NCBI GenBank assembly: GCA_001600355.1
Contig: BCJU01000002.1
Coordinates: 1,612,001-1,676,000 of the forward strand
From: Meira nashicola
Lineage: Eukaryota > Basidiomycota > Exobasidiomycetes > Exobasidiales > Brachybasidiaceae
Direction of reading: 5' to 3'
DNA: 64,000 nt
Part shown: in pieces, positions 42,169-51,256 of the stretch
How positions within the stretch are numbered: the first letter of the stretch is position 1
Layout: each line of letters opens with the position of its first letter
Position numbers and translations under genes: made by a program
The notes under the pieces: generated by a model
The model's input: the letters and a program-made list of their open reading frames with translations, nothing else
What the model was told of the DNA's origin: nothing
Database searches by the model: none

Positions 42169-42730
42169 TTTGAAAAGATGAGATGGTAGGGTCGGTAATT
42201 GAGTTGATGATTATTGTTGTGTAAAAAGAATGTCACAAAATGCTGACTATTTCACCTCTAATTTAGCGCTTTGTGAGCCGTGCACGATGACCTTTGGACG
42301 CGCGGCTGATGATGAATTGAAAGTGTTGCATTTCTTCCTAGGCTTTTACTAAGTAATACACGTGTATGTACACTTTCGCGCCTGACAAGTTAAGTGTTGC
42401 TTGAGTGCATGTGTGTTAATTGTACGTGTGATCCTAGACGGGCGTAAGATAGGCTAATGTCAAATACGTACTCGCATTGAAAGGGCAAGAATTGAATAAA
42501 ATATGTATGTACAAACGCCTAAATTACCAGTCAAAGGATAAAAAGGGAGATCTGTTATTTGCAGATTGTCGAAATTAGTCTTCTGATAGGATCTTTTTCC
42601 CCGCCGCCCGTATAAAAAGGTGATTTGCTCACCACCAAATCGATCAAAAAAAGGGGAAAAAGGTAAAGATTGCCATTTGACAAGAAAGTATAACAAATCA
42701 TCAAAAGATTCAAGTTTGAGATTCGCAAAT
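42169..42730. promoter_or_regulatory. Divergent promoter of PRE3 and calcineurin B
   Basis: 562 bp containing CACGTG at 42359-42364, about 190 bp upstream of the PRE3 ATG. I do not see the yeast Rpn4-type GGTGGCAAA box. No gene is recognised. Confidence 0.35.
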
Positions 42731-43394
42731 ATGGGTCAAGCACAATCGCAGGTGCTTTCACAGATTGCTCAAAACTCAAATTGTAAGAATCATCTTTTCG
42801 TTTTTTGAATTGGAACATTGTACTAACCCATCTAATCCCCCACAGTCTCGGGACCAGAAATTCAGCGTTTGAAAAAACGTTTTATGAAATTAGACAGAGA
42901 TGGTTCTGGTTCTATTGATAAAGATGAATTCCTACAGATACCTGCAATCGCCAACAATCCTTTAGCCTCAAGAATGATAGCCATTTTCGATGAAGATGGA
43001 GGAGGTACAGTTGATTTCCAAGAATTTGTAAAAGGATTGAGCGCTTTTAGTAGTCAAGGAAGTAGGGAAGAAAAGCTCAAATTTGCATTTAAAGTGTACG
43101 ATATGGATCGTGATGGTTTAATCTCAAATGGAGAATTGTTTCTCGTTCTTAAAATGATGGTAGGTAACAATTTGAAAGATCAACAACTTCAACAAATTGT
43201 AGACAAGACAATAATGGAAGCAGACAAGAACGGAGATGGTAAATTAGACTTTGAAGAGTTTACAGAGATGATTGGTAATACAGATATTGCCCGTCAATTG
43301 ACACTCGAGGTGAGTTTGTGAAATGGGATCTGTAAAAGTACGATTCGAAGCTAACCAGACACTTTTTAATCTACTACTCCAGGATCTTTTCTGA
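42731..43394 (+). CDS. CNB1: Calcineurin regulatory subunit B
   Basis: Three exons (42731-42782, 42846-43309, 43383-43394) with introns of 63 and 73 nt give exactly 175 residues, close to the usual size of the family. Calcineurin B is the Ca-binding subunit of the calmodulin-dependent phosphatase. The start MGQAQSQ provides Gly2 for N-myristoylation. Four EF-hands are visible: [36 protein letters not shown] and [12 protein letters not shown], followed by IARQLTLE. The last exon adds only DLF and the stop, completing the conserved LEDLF tail. Branch-point words CTAAC are present in both introns. Neighbours are PRE3 (divergent) and SVP26 (convergent). Confidence 0.95.
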
Positions 43395-43612
43395 TTATCA
43401 TACGTCTTGGCATTCAAGCATTCAATTGCGTACAGAGAGCACACAATTAGACTCATCATCACACTCGTTCAACATACTGTATTTCGTACAATCTGACAAC
43501 AAAGACCTGCTATCATTAAGCAATCAACACATTCGATATGAAAAATTGTGATCTTTAAGCTTCGGGTATAGATGTGGTAGTGGTACATTGAGTGTTGGCA
43601 TGAATGAATTCT

Positions 43613-44230
43613 TTAATTGCTCCTTTTTGACTTTGCTGGATGATCATTTGCAAAAGGCAGAGCTGCACTATCAGCAATGGCGATCAAATAAGCCCAGATT
43701 GTTGGAAGCCAGCAAAGTGCAAATAATGATAATTGTTCTCCGGCTCCGTATAAACGTTTTGTCTGTCCTGCATGTGAGGTTGAAGCAGTACTATAAGCAT
43801 CCCAGTCTAAACGACCTCCGGGCAGTTTTGGTTTGTTGTAGTATGCGGGATCGGGAATATCTTCTTTTGTGTTTCTTGCAGGATGAAAGCTGTGTAATAA
43901 AATTATATGTGGCAGTACCGGTGCAATTGTTTGAATAAGTATTCGTATTGAAATAGGTAACCTCTTATACCATTGATCATCGAATGATAGATGTAAAATA
44001 CCAAAAGCAGCTAAACTTGTTAAAACAAATAGATTTGGCAATCGATCAGTGATTGCAATCGCCAGAGTACATAATCCACAAACTTGAGCAATCCTTTGAC
44101 CGATCTTACGACTTCGTACTGGACGATCTTCGATCCAACTGCAAATATAAAATAATCCGCATGCAATACAAAGAATGAGCGCAATCGCTGTTATGAGACC
44201 CAGAATGTAGCTTACTAGCTTGAGTACCAT
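43613..44230 (-). CDS. SVP26: SVP26/TEX261-type ER-Golgi membrane protein
   Basis: From the ATG at 44230 the product has 205 residues. The N-terminus (MVLKLVSYILGLITAIALIL CIACGLFYICSWIED) matches the Svp26/TEX261 family. These are four-span proteins that act as COPII adaptors retaining or exporting Golgi mannosyltransferases. Further hydrophobic segments are VCGLCTLAIAITDRLPNLFV, LFVLTSLAAFGILHL, an Ile-rich stretch around LIQTIAPVLPHIILL, and the C-terminal LFALCWLPTIWAYLIAIAD. FGILHLSFDDQW is a family hallmark. The open frame continues 49 codons upstream, but that part lacks family resemblance and the conserved start is clear. It is divergent from DBP8 (224 bp) and converges on CNB1. Confidence 0.85.
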   Translation of the reverse strand: MVLKLVSYILGLITAIALILCIACGLFYICSWIEDRPVRSRKIGQRIAQVCGLCTLAIAITDRLPNLFVLTSLAAFGILHLSFDDQWYKRLPISIRILIQTIAPVLPHIILLHSFHPARNTKEDIPDPAYYNKPKLPGGRLDWDAYSTASTSHAGQTKRLYGAGEQLSLFALCWLPTIWAYLIAIADSAALPFANDHPAKSKRSN

Positions 44231-44454
44231 TGTGTAGTATTGTGATGGAAAGGCTTGATAGCCAAAGCCATGCTTGTAGAAGAAGAGGAAGGTGTTCAAA
44301 TTAGCAGCATCGTATCTTACACTGGCGGGGTCCGTGCGGATAATTTTGGAAAAATTTCGGAAAATGATAAAAGGCAAAAAAAAGTTTAAAAACGCGTTTC
44401 TCTATGGACTTTTTTCTTCTTGATTTTTATCATTTCTACAACATTTATGTGATC

Positions 44455-45900
44455 ATGGCTGATACTGTCAAACCCAAAACATTTGGGTCTATGGGACTAT
44501 CCAGTAACCTGGTACGCTCTCTATCGGCATTAAGGATCACACATCCTACACCAATTCAACAATCCTCAATACCATTAATCTTGAAAGGAAATGATTTGAT
44601 TGGAGGCAGTCCAACGGGAAGTGGAAAAACATTATCATTTGCCATGCCAATCTTACAGAGACTCTCTCAGGATATGGTAGGTGGATATGCAGTCATTCTT
44701 ACACCAACTCGTGAATTAGCTCTACAATTGTACGAACAATTTGTTGCCGTTGGGGAAGGAGCAAGGATGGGATTACGTGTTAGTTTGGTAATGGGTGGAT
44801 TGGATATCATTAGACAGTCAACCGAATTGAGTATATCCAGGCCACACATCATCGTTGCTACTCCAGGTAGATTGGTAGATATTCTTAAAAGTGGAGGGAA
44901 TCAAGAATGGGGATTGGAAAGGTGTAAATTTGTGGTATTGGATGAAGCAGATAGGCTTTTGACAGAGACATTTGGACCGGAATTATCTTATTTGTTCAGT
45001 ATACTACCACCTGCCAGATCAAGACAAACGCTGCTATTCACCGCAACATTGACACCTGAAATCGAAGCTTTAGCAAACAAAGAACCGGAAGAAGGTGCAA
45101 GAAAGCCAATCGTTTGTAAAATCGAACAAAGTACGGCCACTCCTCCAACTTTGGAACAGAAATATTTGTTTGTGCCTTCTCATATGAGGGAGCCTTATCT
45201 ATACCATCTTCTGCTTAATGCACCTGTCTCTTTTGCACAACCGGGTGATAATGACGAGGAAGATGACGAAGATGAAGAAGAGATGGAAAAAGTTCCATTT
45301 TCCATCATTTTTGTAGCAAAAAGTGAAACGGCAGCCTTGCTTTCTCATATGCTCCAACAGTTAGGAATACCGAATGCAGCACTACATTCCACCCTCACAC
45401 AACATCAAAGGATGGACTCACTCACTCGTTTTCGTCAAAGAAGTGTGCCAATATTGATCACAACCGATTTAGGCTCTCGAGGTTTGGATGTGCCGGATGT
45501 GGAATTAGTGATCAATTGGGATCTTCCACGCGATTGGAGAGATTATATTCATAGAGTAGGAAGAACAGCACGTAACGGAAAGCAAGGTTTGGCAGTCAAT
45601 TTCGTTGGGGAAAGAGATATTGAACTTTTTCAACACATCGAAGAAACGATTAAAGTAAAGATGGAAGAAGTCAAAATGCACGAAGAAACAGTTTTAGAGA
45701 AATTGAACACTGTTATGACTGCCAAAAGAATGGCAAGTATGCACTTGCACGATACCCATTTTGGTCAAAATAAAAAGAGAAATGAGGCAAAAGCGGCTAT
45801 GCGAATGGCAGCAGCGGCACAAGATGGTCATAGTAGGCAATCAAGTACCTTAAAAGCAAAGAAACCCAAAAAAGCAAAATCTGACAGCAAAGCAGCCTAG
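44455..45900 (+). CDS. DBP8: DEAD-box RNA helicase DBP8
   Basis: From the ATG at 44455 the protein has 481 residues; an in-frame ATG at 44404 would add 17. Dbp8 (human DDX49) is an ATP-dependent helicase of 40S ribosome biogenesis. Motifs in order are FGSMGLSSNLVRSLS and PTPIQQSSIP (Q motif), SPTGSGKT (I), PTRELA (Ia), TPGR (Ib), VLDEADRLL (II), FTATLT (III, TAT rather than SAT), TTDLGSRGLDVP (V) and YIHRVGRTAR (VI). VLDEADRLL and FTAT fit the Dbp8 group. An acidic insertion of about 15 residues (DEEDDEDEEEMEK) sits between the two RecA lobes. The C-terminus is Lys/Ala-rich. Confidence 0.88.
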   Translation: MADTVKPKTFGSMGLSSNLVRSLSALRITHPTPIQQSSIPLILKGNDLIGGSPTGSGKTLSFAMPILQRLSQDMVGGYAVILTPTRELALQLYEQFVAVGEGARMGLRVSLVMGGLDIIRQSTELSISRPHIIVATPGRLVDILKSGGNQEWGLERCKFVVLDEADRLLTETFGPELSYLFSILPPARSRQTLLFTATLTPEIEALANKEPEEGARKPIVCKIEQSTATPPTLEQKYLFVPSHMREPYLYHLLLNAPVSFAQPGDNDEEDDEDEEEMEKVPFSIIFVAKSETAALLSHMLQQLGIPNAALHSTLTQHQRMDSLTRFRQRSVPILITTDLGSRGLDVPDVELVINWDLPRDWRDYIHRVGRTARNGKQGLAVNFVGERDIELFQHIEETIKVKMEEVKMHEETVLEKLNTVMTAKRMASMHLHDTHFGQNKKRNEAKAAMRMAAAAQDGHSRQSSTLKAKKPKKAKSDSKAA

Positions 45901-46005
45901 AAAGACAGATTGTCGAATTAATGTATCAATATATGTATAATACAGAAGTGCGAGAAGCACTTTTCATTGCTCTCTTGATAATGTACAAATTGTATTCATT
46001 CTCCT

Positions 46006-46798
46006 TTATCTCCCTCCATATCCAGGTGGTGGTGCATTAAAGTTGGGAGGTGGTCGTCCGCCAAAAGATTGTTGTTGTCCTCCTCCCATGTACGGCTGTG
46101 GCCCTCTGCCGTTCATCATATTTGGAGGAGGTTGACCATACTGTCCTCCTGGACCTGAAGGTGGTCCTCCATAACTTGGTCCATTAGCATTACCATATTG
46201 TGAGGGTGGTGGTCGCTTATATCCTCCAAATCCACCATTGTCTCTTGGAGGTGGTCTTCCATATCCACCTTGATTGAAACCTGCAAAAATGGCACATAAG
46301 AAAGTTAGTAAGCATGTACTCGCATTGACAGTTCTCACATCAAAAGATACCTACCTCCTCGTCCTCTACCACCACCTCCGAAACCACCTCTTCCACCTCC
46401 CGTATTAGGAGTATTGTATACGAATTGTGGATGAGGCAATCTCATCAAATCATATTGATGCAAAACTCCCGCATAGATTGCTTCATTTTGAGCAGGATCC
46501 AAAGATAGGTAATAATCCCTTACGTTTTGTAAATGATTTCTTCCTGTATTATGAGCTTTTCGAACTGAGTGAAATGAAGAGAAGGGGTCATCGTGATGAC
46601 TTTGTTTTAGTCTCTTGCGTTTGTGTGAAAGCTGATCATTATCTTTCTCACCTGAAGTAGAATCATGTGTTAGGTGAACATCACAATAATAGCCTATTCA
46701 TAATGTATGGAGTATGAGCAAAATTGTCAGTATTATGCTTGCAAATGCAAAAGATCAAATACCAAATCTCGACGACACAAACAGTAATGCTTGCCCAT
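46006..46798 (-). CDS. YHC1: U1 snRNP protein C (U1-C)
   Basis: Four exons were rebuilt by eye: 46783-46798 (16 nt), 46652-46693 (42 nt), 46355-46564 and 46006-46280, giving about 180 residues. U1-C stabilises pairing of U1 snRNA with 5' splice sites. The N-terminal zinc finger starts MGKHYCYYCDVHLTHDS and continues into VRKAHNTGRNHLQNVRDYY. Cys6, Cys9, His24 and His30 sit exactly at the family positions, which strongly supports the joins. The rest is Gly/Pro/Gln-rich, as in homologues. The usual C-D-Y-C spacing reads C-Y-Y-C. The three donors are GTTTGT, GTGAGA and GTAGGT, none matching the GTRAGT used by most introns here. A 110-residue open frame over the last exon alone is misleading. Confidence 0.85.
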
Positions 46799-47045
46799 GA
46801 TAGGTTCACAATCTTGCTTTTATGGATGTTAAAGGTGGTATGGACAAGAAGAAGGAGTGCAGTGCATACACGCGATCAATGTCCAACTCTAAATGAACAC
46901 GCCAAAATGCACGCCAAAATTATTCTTCACGTGCTTCTCTCCACATCTTTTTCGAGAAGATTGAAGATTAATAAGCAAAAATTCTATATCATTGACTTCC
47001 AAAACATACATCTTCTTTTGCACATGGTCATCATACTATCTTAAT

Positions 47046-47861
47046 ATGCGATCACAAAATCTAACCCGCAGAGCTTTTGTCTCTCTCCAATCGGTAGAAG
47101 CATCGACAAGCAAAGCTGTAACAATTCCGACGATCGGTAGCGTATCCAAAGCTTTTCATGCACCAACAGGAAGAGGAAGAATTGGAGGATCAAGTCCCAC
47201 AACACTCTTCCAACTATCGACAAGGAGTTTTCATTCCACAAAACCAGCTGGTCTCTCAAGTCAAACGATAAAAGATCCTAATCACCCGACTGGAATATAC
47301 TTCCATCCTTTACCATCTTCGAATCAATATGCCATCTCTCTACTCCCTAAATCTCCTTCTTCACCTACAAGTGCATCTATAATTGGCTTCATCAAAGATC
47401 AACCTGATCAATCTGGAGAAATTTACGATATCGCTGTTCGCAAGCCTGATTTAGTTCAACCTCATCCTCCTTTCATTCAACTCATGCATGATGTTTTAAA
47501 GAATGAAGGCGTTCCCCAAGATGGCTTGTTGGAATATGAAGCATATTTGCGTACAGATGGATTTGCACATGTAAGCGATCCTAGACATCCTCTCATGCCT
47601 GGACGTATTCCTACACCAGAAAATATTATCGCTGTAAGTGGAAAAGGTGAGATATATGCTGACATTTAGAATACATTTTTGACCCTCTCTATCCTCCCAC
47701 TTTTGGTAATTCAGATGGTCGCTTTCACTGAAGGTCAGATACGTCCTGATTCTTATGAACCCAATGATGTTTATCGTATTGTCACAGCGGAAGAAGGATT
47801 CATACAATTAAGGCCTAATTGGTTAGACCTTGTCACAAAAAGATGTAAAGAGATCAATTGA
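47046..47861 (+). CDS. Unrecognised protein with mitochondrial-type N-terminus
   Basis: Exons 47046-47633 and 47715-47861, across an 81-nt phase-0 intron (GTAAGT donor, GCTGAC branch, TTCAG acceptor), encode 244 residues. I do not recognise the family. The first ~70 residues are rich in Ser/Thr/Arg without acids (RSQNLTRRAFVSLQS, later STRSFHSTKPAG), as in a mitochondrial presequence. The body is compact and non-repetitive (GFIKDQPDQSGEIYDIAVRK, PHPPFIQLMHDVLKNEGVPQ, PRHPLMPGRIPTPENII). The second exon continues it with FTEGQIRPDSYEPNDVYRIV and ends in a helical WLDLVTKRCKEIN. The composition argues for a real globular domain. The ATG at 47046 is preferred over the upstream non-conserved extension. 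It is divergent from U1-C. Confidence 0.7.
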
Positions 47862-48819
47862 AATCTCGTCTAAAAGACTTCGGCAGATCAAACAGAAGAT
47901 CAACTTTCATATGTGCATACATACATACATATATTTGATGTATAAATGCTGTGCTGTGGCTAAACTTTTGCAATTTGATTATTATGTATGCATGAAATAA
48001 CACTGCATTCCCTTTTGTGATAACGGCGTATGTATGCAACGCTAATTAATTTTCACCTTGTCATCAATAGCCAAAACGAGTTAGCGTGTAATCATATTGC
48101 ATGCTTCCCATCATCAATGCACAAATAACATATGCATAATGAGCCGACTTACCCACACGGAGCGGGCCTGGGCCGAGTAGAGCGTGCGGACGCCACGAAA
48201 ATTAAGCATTTCTCCACCGCGGCACAAAAATGCACGAGCCATCCCGGTAGGCAAAAGAACACTCTTTCTTTTCTTCTAATGTGGATATGTATGTACCTTG
48301 TCTTCCAATTTTGTGATTGATAAATTGCGACTTGTTTAATTTTACGAAATGCTAGCATTCATTCTCAAGGTTGCAAATTATACGGCGGAAAAGCGAGGAA
48401 AGTAGCGAAATAAAGGTTTCTACCATTCCGTTCCTTTTTGAGATGCATGATTGCCCCTCGCAATTAACATGTCATCATGATAGCATTTTGTCAATAACAA
48501 ACAAAGATCATACTGATAAGATGCATCAAGTACTCGGCATTTACTAGAAATGGTCCATGCACCGCCACGTAGATAACTTCCAAATATATAGTATCATTAT
48601 CCAATGTGTAAACGTGCCGTAGGACTCATGAAAAGCACGTCACTTTTCGAAGAATTGCAGCAGCATTTCTGAAGAGGTGCACGGCTTACGTGGAGAATTG
48701 ATTCTGTTCGTTTTTATGAATGGTATATAAGCAGCTTCACATCTATCAACCGATCTATTCTCTTCTCCACAACAATCTCATTTTCTCAAAACTAACCACA
48801 AACAAAATATTTTTTAATA
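47862..48819. promoter_or_regulatory. Promoter region of the Gly/Ser/Asn-rich repeat gene
   Basis: 958 bp without a credible gene. It contains an ATAC run near 47918-47932, AAAATGCACG at 48227-48236, and near its right end a canonical TATA box followed by a C/T-rich, then A-rich leader. That layout is typical of strongly expressed fungal genes. Confidence 0.45.
48724..48730 (+). promoter_or_regulatory. TATA box (TATATAA)
   Basis: TATATAA lies 90 bp before the ATG at 48820. A pyrimidine-rich stretch (CTATTCTCTTCTCCACAAC) and an A-rich leader (CAAACAAAATATTTTTTAAT) follow. I infer a strong, possibly inducible promoter. Confidence 0.6.
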
Positions 48820-49602
48820 ATGTCTAACTTATTCGATAAAGCTAAGGAGTTTGCCAACTCTGACCAAGGTCGTGATCTTGTCAACAAGTTCTCTGGTGGT
48901 GGTAACAACAACAACAACTCTAACAGCGGTAACAATGATTCTTACGGATCAGGCAACCAAGGCTCAGGTGGCTTTGGTGGATCATCAGGCAATGATGATT
49001 CTTACGGCTCTGGTAACAACAACAGCAGCTCCGGCGGTGGCTTTGGATCATCAGATAACAATGACTCCTACGGCTCATCCGGTCGCAACCAAGGCTCCGG
49101 TGGTTACGGAGGATCGTCAGGCAATGATGATTCTTACGGCTCTGGTAACAACAACAGTAGCTCTGGTGGTGGCTTCGGTTCATCAGGTAACAACGACTCT
49201 TACGGTTCCTCTGGCCGCAACCAAGGATCAGGTGGTGGCTTCGGTGGCTCATCCGGAAACGATGACTCTTACGGTTCTTCCGGCCGCAACCAAGGTTCAG
49301 GTGGTGGCTTCGGAGGCTCATCAGGTAATGATGACTCTTACGGCTCCTCCGGCCGCAACCAAGGCTCAGGTGGTGGCTTCGGAGGCTCATCAGGTAATGA
49401 TGACTCTTACGGTTCCTCCGGCCGCAACCAAGGCTCAGGTGGTGGCTTCGGAGGCTCATCAGGTAATGATGACTCTTACGGCTCCTCCGGCCGCAACCAA
49501 GGCTCAGGAGGCTACGGTGGCTCATCAAACAACGACTCTTATGGCTCCTCCGGTGGTAACCAAGGTGGCTACGGCAATGATGACAGCAGCAACAACTACT
49601 AA
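48820..49602 (+). CDS. Gly/Ser/Asn-rich repeat protein, prion-like composition
   Basis: The 260-residue product starts with a short amphipathic stretch (MSNLFDKAKEFANSDQGRDL VNKF) and is then almost only Gly, Ser, Asn, Asp, Tyr, Gln and Arg. The repeating 23-residue unit is SSGRNQGSGGGFGGSSGNDDSYG or close to it; four near-identical copies are followed by degenerate ones. No signal peptide is visible, so it is probably intracellular. Low-complexity Y/G/S/N/R composition of this kind is found in condensate-forming and stress-related proteins, but no function is established. The context suggests strong expression (TATA box, C/T-rich leader). Two other frames over the repeat are also open, on both strands, which I take as a by-product of the repeat. 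Confidence 0.8.
   Translation: MSNLFDKAKEFANSDQGRDLVNKFSGGGNNNNNSNSGNNDSYGSGNQGSGGFGGSSGNDDSYGSGNNNSSSGGGFGSSDNNDSYGSSGRNQGSGGYGGSSGNDDSYGSGNNNSSSGGGFGSSGNNDSYGSSGRNQGSGGGFGGSSGNDDSYGSSGRNQGSGGGFGGSSGNDDSYGSSGRNQGSGGGFGGSSGNDDSYGSSGRNQGSGGGFGGSSGNDDSYGSSGRNQGSGGYGGSSNNDSYGSSGGNQGGYGNDDSSNNY
49204..49548 (+). repeat. 69-bp tandem repeat inside the Gly/Ser/Asn-rich gene
   Basis: The word GGCCGC recurs at 49213, 49282, 49351, 49420 and 49489, exactly 69 bp apart, and the sequence between is nearly identical. The unit is a multiple of three, so the reading frame is kept. The last copy is shortened and diverged, and a looser 135-bp periodicity precedes the array from about 48950. Such arrays usually change copy number between strains. 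Confidence 0.9.
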
Positions 49603-51256
49603 ATGTTATCCATCTGTTGTGATTGTTTGACTGCCGAATTAATGAATAATTAAGAAATACTTTGTGTGGTTGTGATATATTCTGTTGAATTGAAAGGAAT
49701 AATATAGTTGTCTCTCCCCTCCTCATCTCACTCGCCGAAGCAAGCACTAAAATATACATCGTGAAGAAGAACATAGACTAGAATATGTATCGTAATGAAC
49801 ATCATTGCATGATATTTAGATTATTTCAAAAGGAAGGATAAACAGCATCATTCGTTTCCTCATTAACATTTATGAGCTTAGGCGAATAAATTCTGAAATT
49901 AAAGTCGTTGTTCGAGGAGAGTAGTGAGAGATCATGTTACTTCATTGTCACATATCGGCAAAGAGAAAGCAGTGAGAAAGATGGGCTCTCGTTTCCGGTA
50001 ATTGCCATATTTCACATCTGCTTGATCAGCAAACTGTATTTTGGAGGTGCAAAATTGACATCCTAATTCAAATCGAATACGATCCTCGACCTTCTTTGAG
50101 CTTGCTCTCAACGAAAGTCTGGCATAATTACGATACTTGAATTGTGAGGAACCTCTCTCGGTTCCTTTCTATCATTCATTTGACGAAAGGCAAAAAGCAC
50201 GTGACCATGGCACGCTCTATTTCTGGCGCGACGAAATTGCATCTGTACTGTCCCTGCATGTACTAACAATCAAGCAAGTACATGCATGAAGAATAAATGC
50301 TCATGGAAACCCTTTTAGAAGGCTCAAGGTGCAATGAATGTCATCATATAATGCTTTCCAACAACTTAAACAAGTCATTCAGAGGAAGTGATAGCCAAAT
50401 ACCTTCCACGCTCGTGACTGGTTGGCCGATGGAAGTTCGGAGTTTGTAGGGAAAAGAAGAAAGTGAGACATTGCTCATTTGCGCCGGATACAACGCTCTT
50501 AACATTCTACGCCCTGGAGCAGAGAGAAGACGCGAGAGTTTTCGACAAATTTTTTTTTCTATATATCTGAAACTTGAACCTCTTGTTTTTGAATACATAA
50601 TTCGAACTGCTACAATACAGTTTTGTTCTTTTTCTATTGTTTAATTTTTGTACGCGTACAACACACGGTGTGCATATCAATTTTACCTCGGCTTCCCATT
50701 TTTTTGTGTTGGTGTGTTGCGTGTTGCGTGTTGTTCAAAAAAAAAAAATTTTAGCCTTGTTTTTTTGTCAAATACTTGCGCGGCGCGCGCGCGTCACTGT
50801 GTTAATGCCCATTACATACATACATTTTTTGAGACTTGGGTCAGAGGAGCAAAGAAAAAAAAACTCCTTGACAAAAGCATAGAATCAGTGTACCGGATTC
50901 TGCTCCACGCAAATATGTTGCAGGCAAGGAAGGGCATTTACCGCATACATACGTGGTAGATATTCGTTTTATGTTGATTGAATCAAAAAAGTGGATGGAT
51001 TGAATTCAGAGACATGAATTCTTCTTTTGATCAAGTCATTATCAATTTTCCCATTTGATCTACATCATTATTCTTGAAAGGATTCGTTTATGATCTTCTT
51101 GATACCTCTTTCTTCACCTTGAAAACGTTACACAACCCGTCATTATTACAACAAGAGGAAGGCCACGCTTGATGTTTTAGTCATACATACACCAATTCGG
51201 GACCGATTTCATATCATAATATAATCAAGTACGGCATCTTATCTTGTTCGCCTTTG
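49603..51256. other. 1.65-kb intergenic region before the Myb-domain gene
   Basis: I find no gene I can support. Visible elements are CACGTG at 50198-50203, a TGTGTTGCG-type direct repeat near 50711-50733, an A/T homopolymer junction near 50738-50752, an alternating GC run at about 50777-50793, and ACAT runs near 50815 and 51183. A minus-strand 84-codon frame at 50344-50598 has no family-like features. Confidence 0.35.

Noticed and set aside
48851..49774. Long alternative frames over the Gly/Ser/Asn repeat, both strands
   Set aside because: They follow from the 69-bp unit being a multiple of three; they lack the independent promoter and start context of the main frame.
50344..50598. 84-codon minus-strand frame in the 49.6-51.3 kb gap
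   Set aside because: No recognisable domain or splice partners; open frames of this length are common by chance here.
50777..50793. Alternating GC run (possible Z-DNA) beside A/T homopolymers
   Set aside because: Short and isolated in a low-complexity intergenic region; no supporting feature.
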